A DNA stretch of 51,430 bases from Bacillota bacterium (GCA_017397935.1 JAFQHN010000010.1:1-51430), one strand, 5' to 3'. Shown: positions 1 to 7,550, counted from the stretch's first letter. Translations and numbers: made by a program. The notes: a model not told the origin generated them from the letters alone.

Positions 1-734
1 ATCTGGCCGCCACCACCAAGGCCGAGAATTTTGCCCGTGTGCCCGCGCAGGATGAGCTGAACCTCTCTGCCGCTGCGGATTATGTGCATATTTGTTACAA
101 CAACACCATTTTCGGCACCAAATATCCTTATGTGCCCGAGACGGGTGAGGTGCCGCTGGTGGCCGATATGTCCTCCTGCATCCTGTCTGAGCCGGTGGAT
201 GTGAGCAAATTTGGCCTGATTTACGCCGGTGCACAGAAGAATGTGGCCCCGGCCGGTGTAACCATTGTTATCGTGCGTGAGGATTTGCTGAAAGACCCGC
301 TGCCGGGCACGCCCACCATGCTCACCTACAAAACCCACGCCGAGAACGATTCGATGTATAACACGCCGCCGTGCTATCCCATTTACATCTGCAAGCTGGT
401 GTTGGAGTGGATTGAGGGCTTGGGCGGCTTGGAGGCTATGGCCGAAATTAACCGCAAAAAAGCCGCGCTGCTGTATGATTATCTGGACAACAGCAAGATG
501 TTTATTCCCGTGGCTGATAAGGGCAGCCGCTCGATGATGAATGTGACCTTCCGCACGGATGATGCGGATTTGGACGCCAAGTTTGTTAAGGAAAGCACCG
601 CTGCCGGTTTCTCCAACCTGAAAGGCCATCGCTCGGTGGGCGGTATGCGCGCTTCTATTTATAATGCGATGCCGCTGGAAGGCGTGGAGGCGTTGGTTAA
701 ATTTATGGCCGAGTTTGAGGCCGCAAACGCTTGA
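1..734 (+). CDS. serC: Phosphoserine aminotransferase, 5' end missing
   Basis: Catalyses the PLP-dependent transamination of 3-phosphohydroxypyruvate to 3-phosphoserine, the second step of serine synthesis, in the cytoplasm. The reading frame is already open at the window edge (first whole codon at base 3), so the N-terminal third is missing and the GTG at 39 is not a real start. The PLP-lysine signature YAGAQKN lies near base 220 and is followed by APAGVTIVIV, typical of SerC. The C-terminal half matches the family in order and length. It is followed after 55 bases by serA and then DUF1015, all on the same strand, so it is probably the first visible gene of a serine operon. Confidence 0.95.
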   Translation, partial: LAATTKAENFARVPAQDELNLSAAADYVHICYNNTIFGTKYPYVPETGEVPLVADMSSCILSEPVDVSKFGLIYAGAQKNVAPAGVTIVIVREDLLKDPLPGTPTMLTYKTHAENDSMYNTPPCYPIYICKLVLEWIEGLGGLEAMAEINRKKAALLYDYLDNSKMFIPVADKGSRSMMNVTFRTDDADLDAKFVKESTAAGFSNLKGHRSVGGMRASIYNAMPLEGVEALVKFMAEFEAANA

Positions 735-789
735 TAAACATTTAATCTAAGATACTGACATAATTGTGATATATACGGAGGTTTTGATT

Positions 790-1689
790 ATGGTAAGAAT
801 TTTGGCCGCCGACGGCATGGAAGCAGCAGCCGTCGCCAAATTGCAAAAGCTGGGCTATGAGGTAGTCGAGCAGTTTTATGAAGCTGATGAACTGGCCAAA
901 CAGTTGGCCGATTATGATGTTTTGGTAGTGCGCTCGGCCACCAAGGTGCGTGTACCCGTGATTGACGCCGCAGCTGCGGCCGGACGCCTGAAACTGGTTA
1001 TCCGCGGCGGCGTGGGCGTGGATAATATTGATGTGGCTTACGCCGAGGAGCAGGGCATTAAGGTACGCAACACCCCTGCGGCCAGCAGCAATTCGGTGGC
1101 AGAGCTGGCGCTGGGCCATATGTTTGCGATTGCCCGTTATATTCACATCGCCAACCACACCATGCGTAACGGTGAGTGGAACAAGAAGAAATATGAGGGC
1201 GTGGAGTTGGCCGGCAAGACACTGGGTATCGTTGGTTTTGGCCGTATTGGCCGCGCGCTGGCAGGCTATGCCAAGGCTATCGGCATGAAGGTTGTGGCGT
1301 ATGACCCGTTTGTGCAGGCGCCGGAGATCGTTGCTATGGATGAATTGCTGGCACAGGCTGATTTTATTTCTCTGCACGTGCCGGCCGCCAAGGGTGAATC
1401 GCCGCTGATCAACGCCGAAACGATTGCCAAGATGAAGGACGGCGTTTTCCTGGTAAACACTTCGCGTGGGGCGCTGGTGGATGAGGCCGCTTTGCTGGCT
1501 GCGCTGGATGAGGGCAAAATTGCCGCCGCTGCTTTGGACGTTTTTGCCGAGGAGCCGACCAAAAACGAGGCACTTTACACCCACCCCAAAATCTCGCTGA
1601 CACCTCACATTGGCGGCAGCACCGCCGAGGCACAGGCCCGCATCGGTGATGAGATTGTTGAGCATATTCTGGAAATGTTCCCTGCGTAA
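790..1689 (+). CDS. serA: D-3-phosphoglycerate dehydrogenase, short form without ACT domain
   Basis: Oxidises 3-phosphoglycerate to 3-phosphohydroxypyruvate with NAD, the first committed step of serine synthesis. 299 residues: a substrate-binding half with VIRGGVGVDNID at about 70-81, a Rossmann GFGRIG at 149-154, and catalytic-type residues R226 (in NTSRGALVDEA), a Glu near 255 and H273 (in TPHIGGST). The ATG at 790 was chosen because GGAGG lies at 778-782; an earlier in-frame start at 766 has no SD. The protein ends after the catalytic core, so it lacks the regulatory ACT/ASB domains of longer SerA forms and is unlikely to be serine-inhibited through ACT. A related D-2-hydroxyacid dehydrogenase is possible by sequence, but the neighbouring serC argues for SerA. 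Confidence 0.93.
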   Translation: MVRILAADGMEAAAVAKLQKLGYEVVEQFYEADELAKQLADYDVLVVRSATKVRVPVIDAAAAAGRLKLVIRGGVGVDNIDVAYAEEQGIKVRNTPAASSNSVAELALGHMFAIARYIHIANHTMRNGEWNKKKYEGVELAGKTLGIVGFGRIGRALAGYAKAIGMKVVAYDPFVQAPEIVAMDELLAQADFISLHVPAAKGESPLINAETIAKMKDGVFLVNTSRGALVDEAALLAALDEGKIAAAALDVFAEEPTKNEALYTHPKISLTPHIGGSTAEAQARIGDEIVEHILEMFPA

Positions 1690-1722
1690 AGGCGTTATAT
1701 AAGATAAAACAGGTGATTAAAA

Positions 1723-2970
1723 ATGGTAAAAATCAGAGCATTTGCGGCGGTGCGCCCGGCGGACGGCCTGGCTGATAAAGTGGCTGCACTGCCCTATGAT
1801 GTGATGAACAGCGATGAGGCCCGCCAAATGGTGCAGGGCAATCCGTACTCTTTTCTGCACATTGACAAGGCGGAGATTGATTTGCCGGCAGAGGTGGATT
1901 TGTACGCTGATGAGGTCTATGCCAAGGCGGCCGCTAATCTGGCCGAATTTACCGTGCAGGGAGTTTTGAAGCAGGACACCAAGCCTAATCTGTATGTTTA
2001 TGCCCAGACGATGAACGGACGGCGGCAGGTTGGCTTGGTCGCCTGTACTGCGGTGGACGATTATCAGCAGAATTTGATCAAAAAGCATGAGTTTACCCGT
2101 GCCGACAAAGAGGCCGACCGCATCCGCCATGTGGATGAGTGCGACGCCAATACCGGCCCGATTTTTCTGACCTACCGTGATGAGCAGAAAATCAGCGCGG
2201 AGATTGCCGCCTGGATTGCCGCCCATCAGCCGCTGTATGATTTTGTAGCCGAGGATGGCGTGGGCCATACCGCGTGGCTGATCGATGATGCGGCGGTGAT
2301 TGAACGCCTGATTGCCGCTTTTGAGCAGGTACCGGCGCTGTATATTGCCGACGGACATCACCGGGCGGCATCGGCGGTGAGGGTGGCGGAGAGACGCCGC
2401 CGGCAGTTCCCCGATTATGAAGGCAGCGAGGAGTTTAACTTCTTCCTGTCGGTCATCTTCCCGGCCGGAGAGCTGGCTATTATGGATTATAACCGCGTGG
2501 TGCGCGATTTGAACGGCCTGACGGAGCAGGAATTTCTGCAAAAGCTGGCGGAATTTTTTGAGGTGACGCCTTACGCAGATGAGGGATTGCCCAAACCGGC
2601 GGCCAAGCACCAAATCAGTCTGCTGCTGCCTGCCGGTTGGTATCAGCTGCGGGCGCTGGACGGTACTTTTGATGAGGCCGACCCCGTTGATCGTCTGGAT
2701 GTCAGCATTTTGCAGAAGAATGTGCTGGCCGGGCTGTTGGGTATTGAAGACCCCCGAACTGACAAGCGCATTGATTTTGTGGGTGGTATCCGCGGCCTGG
2801 ACGAGTTGGTGCGGCGGGTGGAGGAAGGCTGGGCGGCGGCCTTTGCCATGTACCCCACCGGTCTGGATGATTTGATGTCGATTGCTGACAGCGGACAGGT
2901 TATGCCTCCCAAATCCACCTGGTTTGAGCCGAAACTGAGAAGCGGCCTGTTTATTCACAAGCTGAAATAA
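1723..2970 (+). CDS. DUF1015 family protein of the serine operon
   Basis: 415-residue soluble protein that I recognise as the DUF1015 family, whose biochemical role I do not know. The N-terminus (FAAVRPADGLADKVAALPYD) and the YIADGHHRAAS motif (D210-R214) are characteristic. GHHR motifs of this type also occur in ParB/sulfiredoxin-fold proteins, and members have been labelled ParB-like in older annotations. It starts 33 bases after serA with a GGTGAT SD and ends at a strong terminator, so it belongs to the serC-serA transcript. A role in serine or phosphoserine metabolism is inferred from that position only. Confidence 0.85.
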   Translation: MVKIRAFAAVRPADGLADKVAALPYDVMNSDEARQMVQGNPYSFLHIDKAEIDLPAEVDLYADEVYAKAAANLAEFTVQGVLKQDTKPNLYVYAQTMNGRRQVGLVACTAVDDYQQNLIKKHEFTRADKEADRIRHVDECDANTGPIFLTYRDEQKISAEIAAWIAAHQPLYDFVAEDGVGHTAWLIDDAAVIERLIAAFEQVPALYIADGHHRAASAVRVAERRRRQFPDYEGSEEFNFFLSVIFPAGELAIMDYNRVVRDLNGLTEQEFLQKLAEFFEVTPYADEGLPKPAAKHQISLLLPAGWYQLRALDGTFDEADPVDRLDVSILQKNVLAGLLGIEDPRTDKRIDFVGGIRGLDELVRRVEEGWAAAFAMYPTGLDDLMSIADSGQVMPPKSTWFEPKLRSGLFIHKLK

Positions 2971-2984
2971 AAATGCAAAAATAA

Positions 2985-3027
2985 TACGGTACAGAGTTGC
3001 AAAAACAGCTTTGTACCGTAATTTTTT
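2985..3027. terminator. Bidirectional intrinsic terminator
   Basis: An inverted repeat (about 2986-2996 with 3009-3019, ACGGTACA pairing with TGTACCGT) is followed by T6 on the plus strand and has an A-rich flank on the other side. It sits between the convergent DUF1015 and AI-2E genes and can serve both. Confidence 0.8.
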
Positions 3028-3040
3028 GATGTCTTAAAAA

Positions 3041-4132
3041 TTATTTAATTGGTAATGACGGCTTGATGATGTTAATGGTGCCGTTATCATTCAGGTGCTT
3101 TAACAGCGAGAGCAAAATTGGGAAGCCGAACAGACCGATTACGCCAAATAATTGCACGCCTGCAAACATACTGGCCAGAGTCAGTATAGGGTGCAGACCA
3201 AGTTGTCCGCCCACAATTTTCGGCTCGATAATATTGCGGATGACCACGATAACGATATACAGCAGCAGCAGTCCCAATCCCAGCTTAAAGCTGCCGAAGA
3301 TAGCGGCGATGAGTGCCCACGGCAGCAAAATACCGCCCACACCCAGTACCGGCAGAATATCAAAAACGGCAATTAAGCAGGCCAGCACAAAGGAGTGCTT
3401 GACGCCCAGCAGAGTAAAGCCGGCCAACAGCTCGCAGAAGGTGATGAACATAATCAAGCCGTAAGAGCAAACGCAGACAAACAGCGTGTTGGTCAGGTAA
3501 TTTTTGATTTCGGTAACCACGGTTGCGGTTTTCTCGGTAAACTGCCCCATACAGAAGGCTCTGATGCGGTTATAATCCGCCGATATGAAGAAGGTGGCAA
3601 TAATCATCAGCACGGTTTTGATAAAACGCGCCGGCAGACCGGTGGCTATGCCGGACAAAAATCCCATAGTGATGAGCGAAGCCTTGGAAACCAGGTTGCC
3701 CAAATGCTGCACCGTTTGTTCTTCCAGCACATTCAGAGACTCAAACATAGCGGCATCAAATTTATAAAAATTAGCTTCCAGCCAGTTGAAAAGGTTGAGC
3801 ATTGAGGGGGCAAACTTCTCGGTGTATAGCTGGGGCAGTGTGACAATCACATCTGTGATCTCGGAGATGATTTTGGCGCTGGCCATGGTGCAGATCAACC
3901 CCATTATCACATAGAAAATAAGCACCACCACCACCGAAACCGGCTTGTGCGGCAGATTGAACTTCTTGCTGATGTATCGGATGGGCCGCCGTAAAATATA
4001 GGAGATTACAAAAGCGGCCACAAAGGGCGAGAGCAGGGGCATTGCGTATTTAAGCAGCAGAAAAATTGCCAAACCCCAAATAAAAAAATACATACAGTTG
4101 ATGATGAAATTTTTTTGTTTTTCAGTTTTCAT
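3041..4132 (-). CDS. AI-2E family transporter, YtvI-like membrane protein
   Basis: 363 residues and about eight hydrophobic segments, with the family pattern of two N-terminal helices, a long amphipathic central region (about 95-150) and a C-terminal membrane block containing GVKHSFVLACLIAVFDILPVLG and EPKIVGGQLGLHPI. AI-2E proteins move small solutes or ions; members include sodium/proton antiporters and the Bacillus sporulation protein YtvI, which this resembles in size. ATG at 4132 has AAAGGAG upstream. Transcribed alone from a near-consensus promoter at 4181-4209. The substrate cannot be read from sequence; a sporulation role is only suggested by the presence of bofA, spoIID and spoIIQ in the window. 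Confidence 0.85.
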   Translation of the reverse strand: MKTEKQKNFIINCMYFFIWGLAIFLLLKYAMPLLSPFVAAFVISYILRRPIRYISKKFNLPHKPVSVVVVLIFYVIMGLICTMASAKIISEITDVIVTLPQLYTEKFAPSMLNLFNWLEANFYKFDAAMFESLNVLEEQTVQHLGNLVSKASLITMGFLSGIATGLPARFIKTVLMIIATFFISADYNRIRAFCMGQFTEKTATVVTEIKNYLTNTLFVCVCSYGLIMFITFCELLAGFTLLGVKHSFVLACLIAVFDILPVLGVGGILLPWALIAAIFGSFKLGLGLLLLYIVIVVIRNIIEPKIVGGQLGLHPILTLASMFAGVQLFGVIGLFGFPILLSLLKHLNDNGTINIIKPSLPIK

Positions 4133-4180
4133 AAAAACTCCTTTGTTTAGGTGCTTTTACTGCAAACATTCCTATAATGT

Positions 4181-4209
4181 ATTATAACTATGGGGCGTCT
4201 GCTTGTCAA
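4181..4209 (-). promoter_or_regulatory. Sigma-A promoter of the AI-2E gene
   Basis: On the minus strand: perfect TTGACA (4204-4209), 17-base spacer, perfect TATAAT (4181-4186), 49 bases before the start codon. Confidence 0.85.
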
Positions 4210-4303
4210 TCCTGTTGGCAGTATGGCATGGGGCGGTAATTTTGCAATAAGTGTGTTAAAACCTCCGGAAAATAAATAATCCGATAAGCGCATACCATAA
4301 CTC

Positions 4304-4324
4304 ATTCACTATTCACTATTCACT
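4304..4324. repeat. Three tandem copies of a 7-base unit
   Basis: ATTCACT occurs three times in a row with no interruption in the gap between the AI-2E gene and the tRNA cluster. There is no coding sequence here; it is probably replication-slippage debris. Confidence 0.8.
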
Positions 4325-4347
4325 ATTGCCCATTACATTCTAAAAAC

Positions 4348-4544
4348 TGCCGCTGATTTTTGGTGAAGAACAAAAAGATAATAGTAAAATCGACTCCCTC
4401 TGTTGAAATATGCCGATTTTTGGTGCGGACGGCGGACAAAATAATTTAATAAATTTTTTTGCTTTTTTATCTATCAACCAGCGCTCGCTAATTTCTATGC
4501 ATATAAAAAGTACATCCACCCTAAATTTGCCGCTGATTTTTGGT
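4348..4544. repeat. Three dispersed copies of a short element downstream of tRNA-Leu
   Basis: TGCCGCTGATTTTTGGT is present exactly at 4348-4364 and 4528-4544, and a version lacking GCT lies at 4411-4424. The middle copy runs directly into TGGTGCGGACGG (4421-4432), which equals the last 12 bases of the tRNA-Leu gene including CCA (minus strand). Apart from these, the 4133-4550 gap holds only the AI-2E promoter and the ATTCACT repeat; I see no gene in it. Confidence 0.7.
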
Positions 4545-4550
4545 AAATGC

Positions 4551-4587
4551 AAAAGAAAAGAGATATTCTCCTAAGGATATATCTCTT
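4551..4587 (-). terminator. Intrinsic terminator after tRNA-Leu
   Basis: AAGAGATAT (4558-4566) pairs with ATATCTCTT (4579-4587); on the minus strand it is followed by TTCTTTT. It begins one base after the tRNA CCA end and closes the tRNA unit. Confidence 0.85.
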
Positions 4588-4588
4588 A

Positions 4589-4671
4589 TGGTGCGGACGG
4601 AGGGACTTGAACCCTCACGATTGCTCGCCAGATCCTAAGTCTGGTGCGTCTGCCAATTCCGCCACGTCCGC
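4589..4671 (-). tRNA. tRNA-Leu (anticodon TAG)
   Basis: On the minus strand a long-variable-arm tRNA starts GCGGACGTGGCGGAATTGGC, has anticodon loop CTTAGGA (TAG) closed by CCAGA/TCTGG, T-arm GGGTTCAAGTCCC and a genomically encoded CCA. 83 bases including CCA. It decodes CUA and probably other CUN codons. Confidence 0.95.
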
Positions 4672-4691
4672 AAAGCTATATTCAATTTGGT

Positions 4692-4726
4692 TAGAAAAAA
4701 ACAGGCCGGGCCTTGCCGCCCGGCCT
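4692..4726 (-). terminator. Intrinsic terminator between tRNA-Gln and tRNA-Leu
   Basis: Perfect 8-base stem AGGCCGGG/CCCGGCCT (4703-4710 with 4719-4726) followed on the minus strand by a run of T (complement of 4693-4700). It lies directly after tRNA-Gln, upstream of tRNA-Leu. Confidence 0.8.
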
Positions 4727-4729
4727 TGC

Positions 4730-4804
4730 TGGCTGGGGCGGCAGGGCTCGAACCTGCGCGTGACGGAGCCAAAACCCGTTGCCTTACCGCTTGGCTACGC
4801 CCCA
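4730..4804 (-). tRNA. tRNA-Gln (anticodon TTG)
   Basis: On the minus strand the gene starts TGGGGCGTAGCCAAGCGGTA, with anticodon loop TTTTGGC (TTG) and T-arm CAGGTTCGAGCCCTG, and it encodes CCA. 75 bases. It follows tRNA-His by three bases, so the two are one precursor. Confidence 0.95.
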
Positions 4805-4807
4805 GTA

Positions 4808-4884
4808 TGGGGTGGGTAATGGGGATCGAACCCATGCGTGCCGGAGCCACAATCCGGTGCGTTAACCGCTTCGCCATACCCACC
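4808..4884 (-). tRNA. tRNA-His (anticodon GTG)
   Basis: On the minus strand the gene starts GGTGGGTATGGCGAAGCGGT and ends ACCCACCCCA; the extra 5' G opposite C73 is the histidine identity feature. The anticodon loop TTGTGGC gives GTG. 77 bases with encoded CCA. First tRNA after the promoter. Confidence 0.95.
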
Positions 4885-4922
4885 ATATATGTCGCTGTGC
4901 ATAAACATCACACAGTAAATTT

Positions 4923-4951
4923 ATGATAACAATTTTGGGGCCGTTTGTCAA
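4923..4951 (-). promoter_or_regulatory. Promoter of the tRNA-His-Gln(-Leu) unit
   Basis: Minus strand: TTGACA (4946-4951), 17-base spacer, TATCAT (4923-4928), about 40 bases before tRNA-His. Confidence 0.85.
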
Positions 4952-5012
4952 GATGTTGCAGCAAATTTATTGGTAAAATTGCGGAGATATTTTTAGTAAT
5001 CAGCACAAAATA

Positions 5013-5069
5013 TGGCCTTATACTATATGTTGTGTTGACAAATAAGGCCAAAAAGTGTATAATTACACT
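5013..5069 (+). promoter_or_regulatory. Promoter with two operator-like inverted repeats, upstream of the XRE gene
   Basis: Consensus promoter TTGACA (5035-5040), 17 bases, TATAAT (5058-5063). The inverted repeat TGGCCTTA (5013-5020)/TAAGGCCA (5043-5050) brackets the -35 box. A second dyad AGTGTA-TAAT-TACACT (5054-5069) covers the -10 box. Such placement is typical of repressor sites; autoregulation by the adjacent HTH protein is an inference. Confidence 0.75.
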
Positions 5070-5111
5070 AAAAGAGAGAAATGATTGCAGCGGTAAAACG
5101 GAGGCAGCGGT

Positions 5112-5564
5112 ATGAAGAAACAGGAATTTGCCGATAAAATAAGCGGTTTGGCCAAGCTGGTGCGCACCGAATATGGCCTGACGCAGGAGGAAATGGCCGC
5201 AATTTTGGGCGTATCCAAAAAAACGCTGGTGGAAACGGAAAAACAGCGTCGTCAACTGGGCTGGACGGAGAGCGTTGCGCTGGCCAGTATATTTGCGCAG
5301 AGTCAGGTTTTGCAGAACAGCCTGGGCGGAGACCCTACGGATATGCTGGGTGCGCTGGCTTTTGCCGATGTTGAGGTCAGTTATCCGGCCACTATGGGCG
5401 GCAAGGTGTGGTGGCGGCTGATGCTTGATTATCGCGGGTATAAAATTCAGCAGAACAGCATTTCGCAGCATTATCGCCTGTTAAATCCGCAAAATCAACG
5501 GCTGCTGTCCTCGTTTAATTATGATGAGGTGCTGCATTATTTGATGAGCTTAAAGCTGGATTGA
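5112..5564 (+). CDS. XRE-family transcriptional regulator
   Basis: 150 residues. Residues about 10-62 form a Cro/CI-type helix-turn-helix (LVRTEYGLTQEEMAAILGVS then KKTLVETEKQRRQLG). The C-terminal 85 residues, with a WW pair and an aromatic-rich segment, match no domain I know. GGAGG lies seven bases before the ATG. It is the first gene of a cluster with three small membrane-protein genes and has a promoter covered by inverted repeats, so it is probably an autoregulated local regulator. The ligand is unknown. Confidence 0.85.
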   Translation: MKKQEFADKISGLAKLVRTEYGLTQEEMAAILGVSKKTLVETEKQRRQLGWTESVALASIFAQSQVLQNSLGGDPTDMLGALAFADVEVSYPATMGGKVWWRLMLDYRGYKIQQNSISQHYRLLNPQNQRLLSSFNYDEVLHYLMSLKLD

Positions 5565-5588
5565 TGTTGATGGAGTGGGGTGGTGGTG

Positions 5589-5915
5589 ATGTTGACGGTA
5601 TCGGTGCTGTTGGGTCTGCTGTTGCTGCTAAGGCGGCCGATACAGACGGGCAGGCTGGTTTTGCATCATCAGCCGTTGGAGGATGTGCTGGCGGTGCTGC
5701 TGGATTTGCGGCAGCAGGGAGCACGGGCCTTGGTTGTTACGGGAGAGGTGCAGGGTTGGCGTGACGGCTGTTTGCAAGCGGCTGATCTGCTGTTGTTGGC
5801 ACGGCAGTTGGGTTTTGCACCGGTGTGGGTGCAGGATAAGCCGGAAAATAAGGCGGAAAATGTGATGATTTGTGGCAGGTATAGCTGTATAAAATGTGAC
5901 GGGAGGTGCGGCTGA
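5589..5915 (+). CDS. Small membrane-anchored protein of unknown function
   Basis: 108 residues if started at the ATG; GTG codons at 5580, 5583 and 5586 are alternatives, and GGAG at 5572-5575 would best suit 5583. One N-terminal hydrophobic helix (LTVSVLLGLLLLL) followed by RR, then a mostly helical soluble part and a C-terminal CIKCDGRC cysteine cluster. Its stop overlaps the next start by one base (TGATG), which indicates translational coupling and supports it as a real gene. I recognise no family. Confidence 0.6.
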   Translation: MLTVSVLLGLLLLLRRPIQTGRLVLHHQPLEDVLAVLLDLRQQGARALVVTGEVQGWRDGCLQAADLLLLARQLGFAPVWVQDKPENKAENVMICGRYSCIKCDGRCG

Positions 5916-6469
5916 TGCTGAAATGTGAAAGCGCTAAAAATAAAACCGGCAAAAGTGTAAAGATGTATAATCTGATTTTTCCGGTGTGGCTGATTTTGTC
6001 GCCGTTGATGTGGCCGTTTTTTGCACCGTTTGCGCCGTGGATTTTGGCGATTGTGCTGGGCAATCTGCTGCTGGATTGGGCGGTGGTGGCGGTCAGTCTG
6101 CGCTGCCAGGGCGTCAGCGAGGTTAAACGGCGCTCTTTGGCGGTGCTGCTGCCTGTGTGGCTGGGCGGTTATCTGGCGGATATTATCGGTACGCTGGGTA
6201 TGGCGGCGGTGCTTTTTATTGATAATGATTGGTTTTATCACAATATCCACGCGCCGCTGGCTTATCTAAGCCCGTTTGAGAGCCCTTGGGCGGTACTGTG
6301 GGGCGTTAGCTGTCTGCTCATCTCGGCGGTCTGCATTTACCTGTTTAACAGCCGTTTTTGCCTGCGCAAGGCTGATTTGACAGCAGATGAGCGCAAACGC
6401 ACGGCCTTGGCGCTGGCGGTGATTACGGCGCCGTATACCTTCTTGATGCCTACCAACTGGCTGTATTAA
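5915..6469 (+). CDS. Multi-pass membrane protein of unknown function
   Basis: 184 residues with about five hydrophobic segments (about 17-38, 42-63, 78-106, 125-148, 164-180) and a short basic/polar loop after segment four. The ATG at 5915 was chosen over GTG 5906 because GGGAGG at 5901-5906 gives an eight-base spacing. Overlaps the preceding gene by one base. No recognisable transporter signature or catalytic motif; function unknown. Confidence 0.7.
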   Translation: MLKCESAKNKTGKSVKMYNLIFPVWLILSPLMWPFFAPFAPWILAIVLGNLLLDWAVVAVSLRCQGVSEVKRRSLAVLLPVWLGGYLADIIGTLGMAAVLFIDNDWFYHNIHAPLAYLSPFESPWAVLWGVSCLLISAVCIYLFNSRFCLRKADLTADERKRTALALAVITAPYTFLMPTNWLY

Positions 6470-6499
6470 AATTTGATCTGTGTAGATGAGTGTGATGGT

Positions 6500-6721
6500 A
6501 TGGACACAAGAATAGTATTGAGATTGGTCAGCCTGATAATGCTGATTGCGGCGGTTGTGTTTGTGGTTTGCGCGTTGTCTGCGCCCAATCTTGGGCAGAC
6601 AATTTACATTGATGGTTGGGAATTTGGTGCGGAACAATGGCGTGTGTGTTATGCAATTTATGCCGTTGTGATGATTGCGCTTTTTGTGGTTTCCTTCTTG
6701 GTGAGGCAAACCGATAAATGA
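6500..6721 (+). CDS. Small two-helix membrane protein of unknown function
   Basis: 73 residues beginning MDTRIVLRLVS, with two hydrophobic helices (about 5-27 and 47-67) separated by a short outside or inside loop. The start is uncertain: a TTG at 6473 adds nine residues, and neither start has a strong SD. It lies 30 bases after the previous membrane gene and just before a terminator, so it is the last gene of the 5112-6721 unit. No family recognised. Confidence 0.55.
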   Translation: MDTRIVLRLVSLIMLIAAVVFVVCALSAPNLGQTIYIDGWEFGAEQWRVCYAIYAVVMIALFVVSFLVRQTDK

Positions 6722-6743
6722 TCTGGGATTAAATTAAAAATAG

Positions 6744-6780
6744 AAAAGCCGGCCTCTTGTGATGAGAAGTCGGCTTTTGC
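6744..6780. terminator. Bidirectional terminator
   Basis: AAAAGCCG (6744-6751) pairs with CGGCTTTT (6771-6778). Sits between convergent units ending at 6721 (+) and 6807 (-). Confidence 0.75.
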
Positions 6781-6806
6781 TTATGGTTTTGGTTGGGATT
6801 AGCAGC

Positions 6807-7550
6807 TTAAACGCGGGAAGCGCCGTCCACCGAGAGAACCTCGCCGGTCACATAGCTTGCCAAATCGCTGGCCAGGAACAGGAAGGCGTTGGCAACCTCC
6901 TCGGGGTCACCGGGGCGGCCCAGCGGAATATTGCGGGATACGGCCTCAATCATCGGCTTGGGCAGCGCGGCCACCATATCGGTAAGGGTAACGCCGGGGG
7001 CCACCGCATTAACGCGGATGTTGTCTTTGCCCAGTTCTCTGGCCAGAGAAACTGTCAGGCCGTTTACGGCAAACTTGCTGGTGGGATAACCGCAGCCTGA
7101 GGTTTGCCCGCTGATGCTGACCATCGAGCTGGTGCTGATGATGCAGCCGCCGCCCTGTGCCTTCATCAGCTTGGCGGCCGGCAAAATGGCATAGAAAACA
7201 GCCTTAACATTCAAATCAATGATTTTGTCAAAGTCTTCGGCGGTATAATCATAAAGCGGCGTGCTCTGGGAGATACCGGCGTTGTTCACCAAAATATCAA
7301 TGCGGCCGTATTCACGGTGGATGTCTTCAATGGTCTGTGCCACTTCGGCGGCGTCGGTCAGCTTGGGCCAGCGTCCGGCCACCTGCCAGTCGGCATTCTC
7401 AGCCTTCAACTGTTCCAGCGCGGTGTTTACGGATTTTTCGGAGGAGCCGAAAAGGATAACCTTGGCCCCGTTGGCCAGATATTTGCGGACGATCTGGTAA
7501 CCGATACCGCGGGTACCGCCTGTTACTACTGCAACTTTATTTTTTAACAT
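6807..7550 (-). CDS. Short-chain dehydrogenase/reductase, FabG-like
   Basis: 247 residues. Classical SDR with TGGTRGIG at about 10-17 (dinucleotide binding), NNAG near 88, the catalytic Ser in STSSMVS and the YPTSK pair (Tyr-x3-Lys), followed by RVNAVAPG and VTGEVLSVDGA at the C-terminus. It would catalyse NAD(P)-linked oxidation or reduction of an alcohol/ketone; the substrate (3-oxoacyl-ACP, sugar or steroid alcohol) cannot be decided. Start at 7550 because AAAGGAG precedes it; the upstream extension to 7610 is poor in SDR features. Monocistronic, with its own promoter and terminator, so it is probably not the main fabG of a fatty-acid cluster. Confidence 0.88.
   Translation of the reverse strand: MLKNKVAVVTGGTRGIGYQIVRKYLANGAKVILFGSSEKSVNTALEQLKAENADWQVAGRWPKLTDAAEVAQTIEDIHREYGRIDILVNNAGISQSTPLYDYTAEDFDKIIDLNVKAVFYAILPAAKLMKAQGGGCIISTSSMVSISGQTSGCGYPTSKFAVNGLTVSLARELGKDNIRVNAVAPGVTLTDMVAALPKPMIEAVSRNIPLGRPGDPEEVANAFLFLASDLASYVTGEVLSVDGASRV

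Noticed and set aside
1717-2958. 413-codon minus-strand frame opposite DUF1015
   Set aside because: Shadow of the DUF1015 gene; no SD and no recognisable domain.
4304-4544. Repeats considered as a CRISPR array
   Set aside because: Repeat units are 7 or 17 bases with unequal spacing and no spacer-like pattern; no cas genes nearby.
4547-4926. Small open frames through the tRNA cluster on both strands
   Set aside because: They run across the tRNA-Leu, -Gln and -His genes and cannot be coding.
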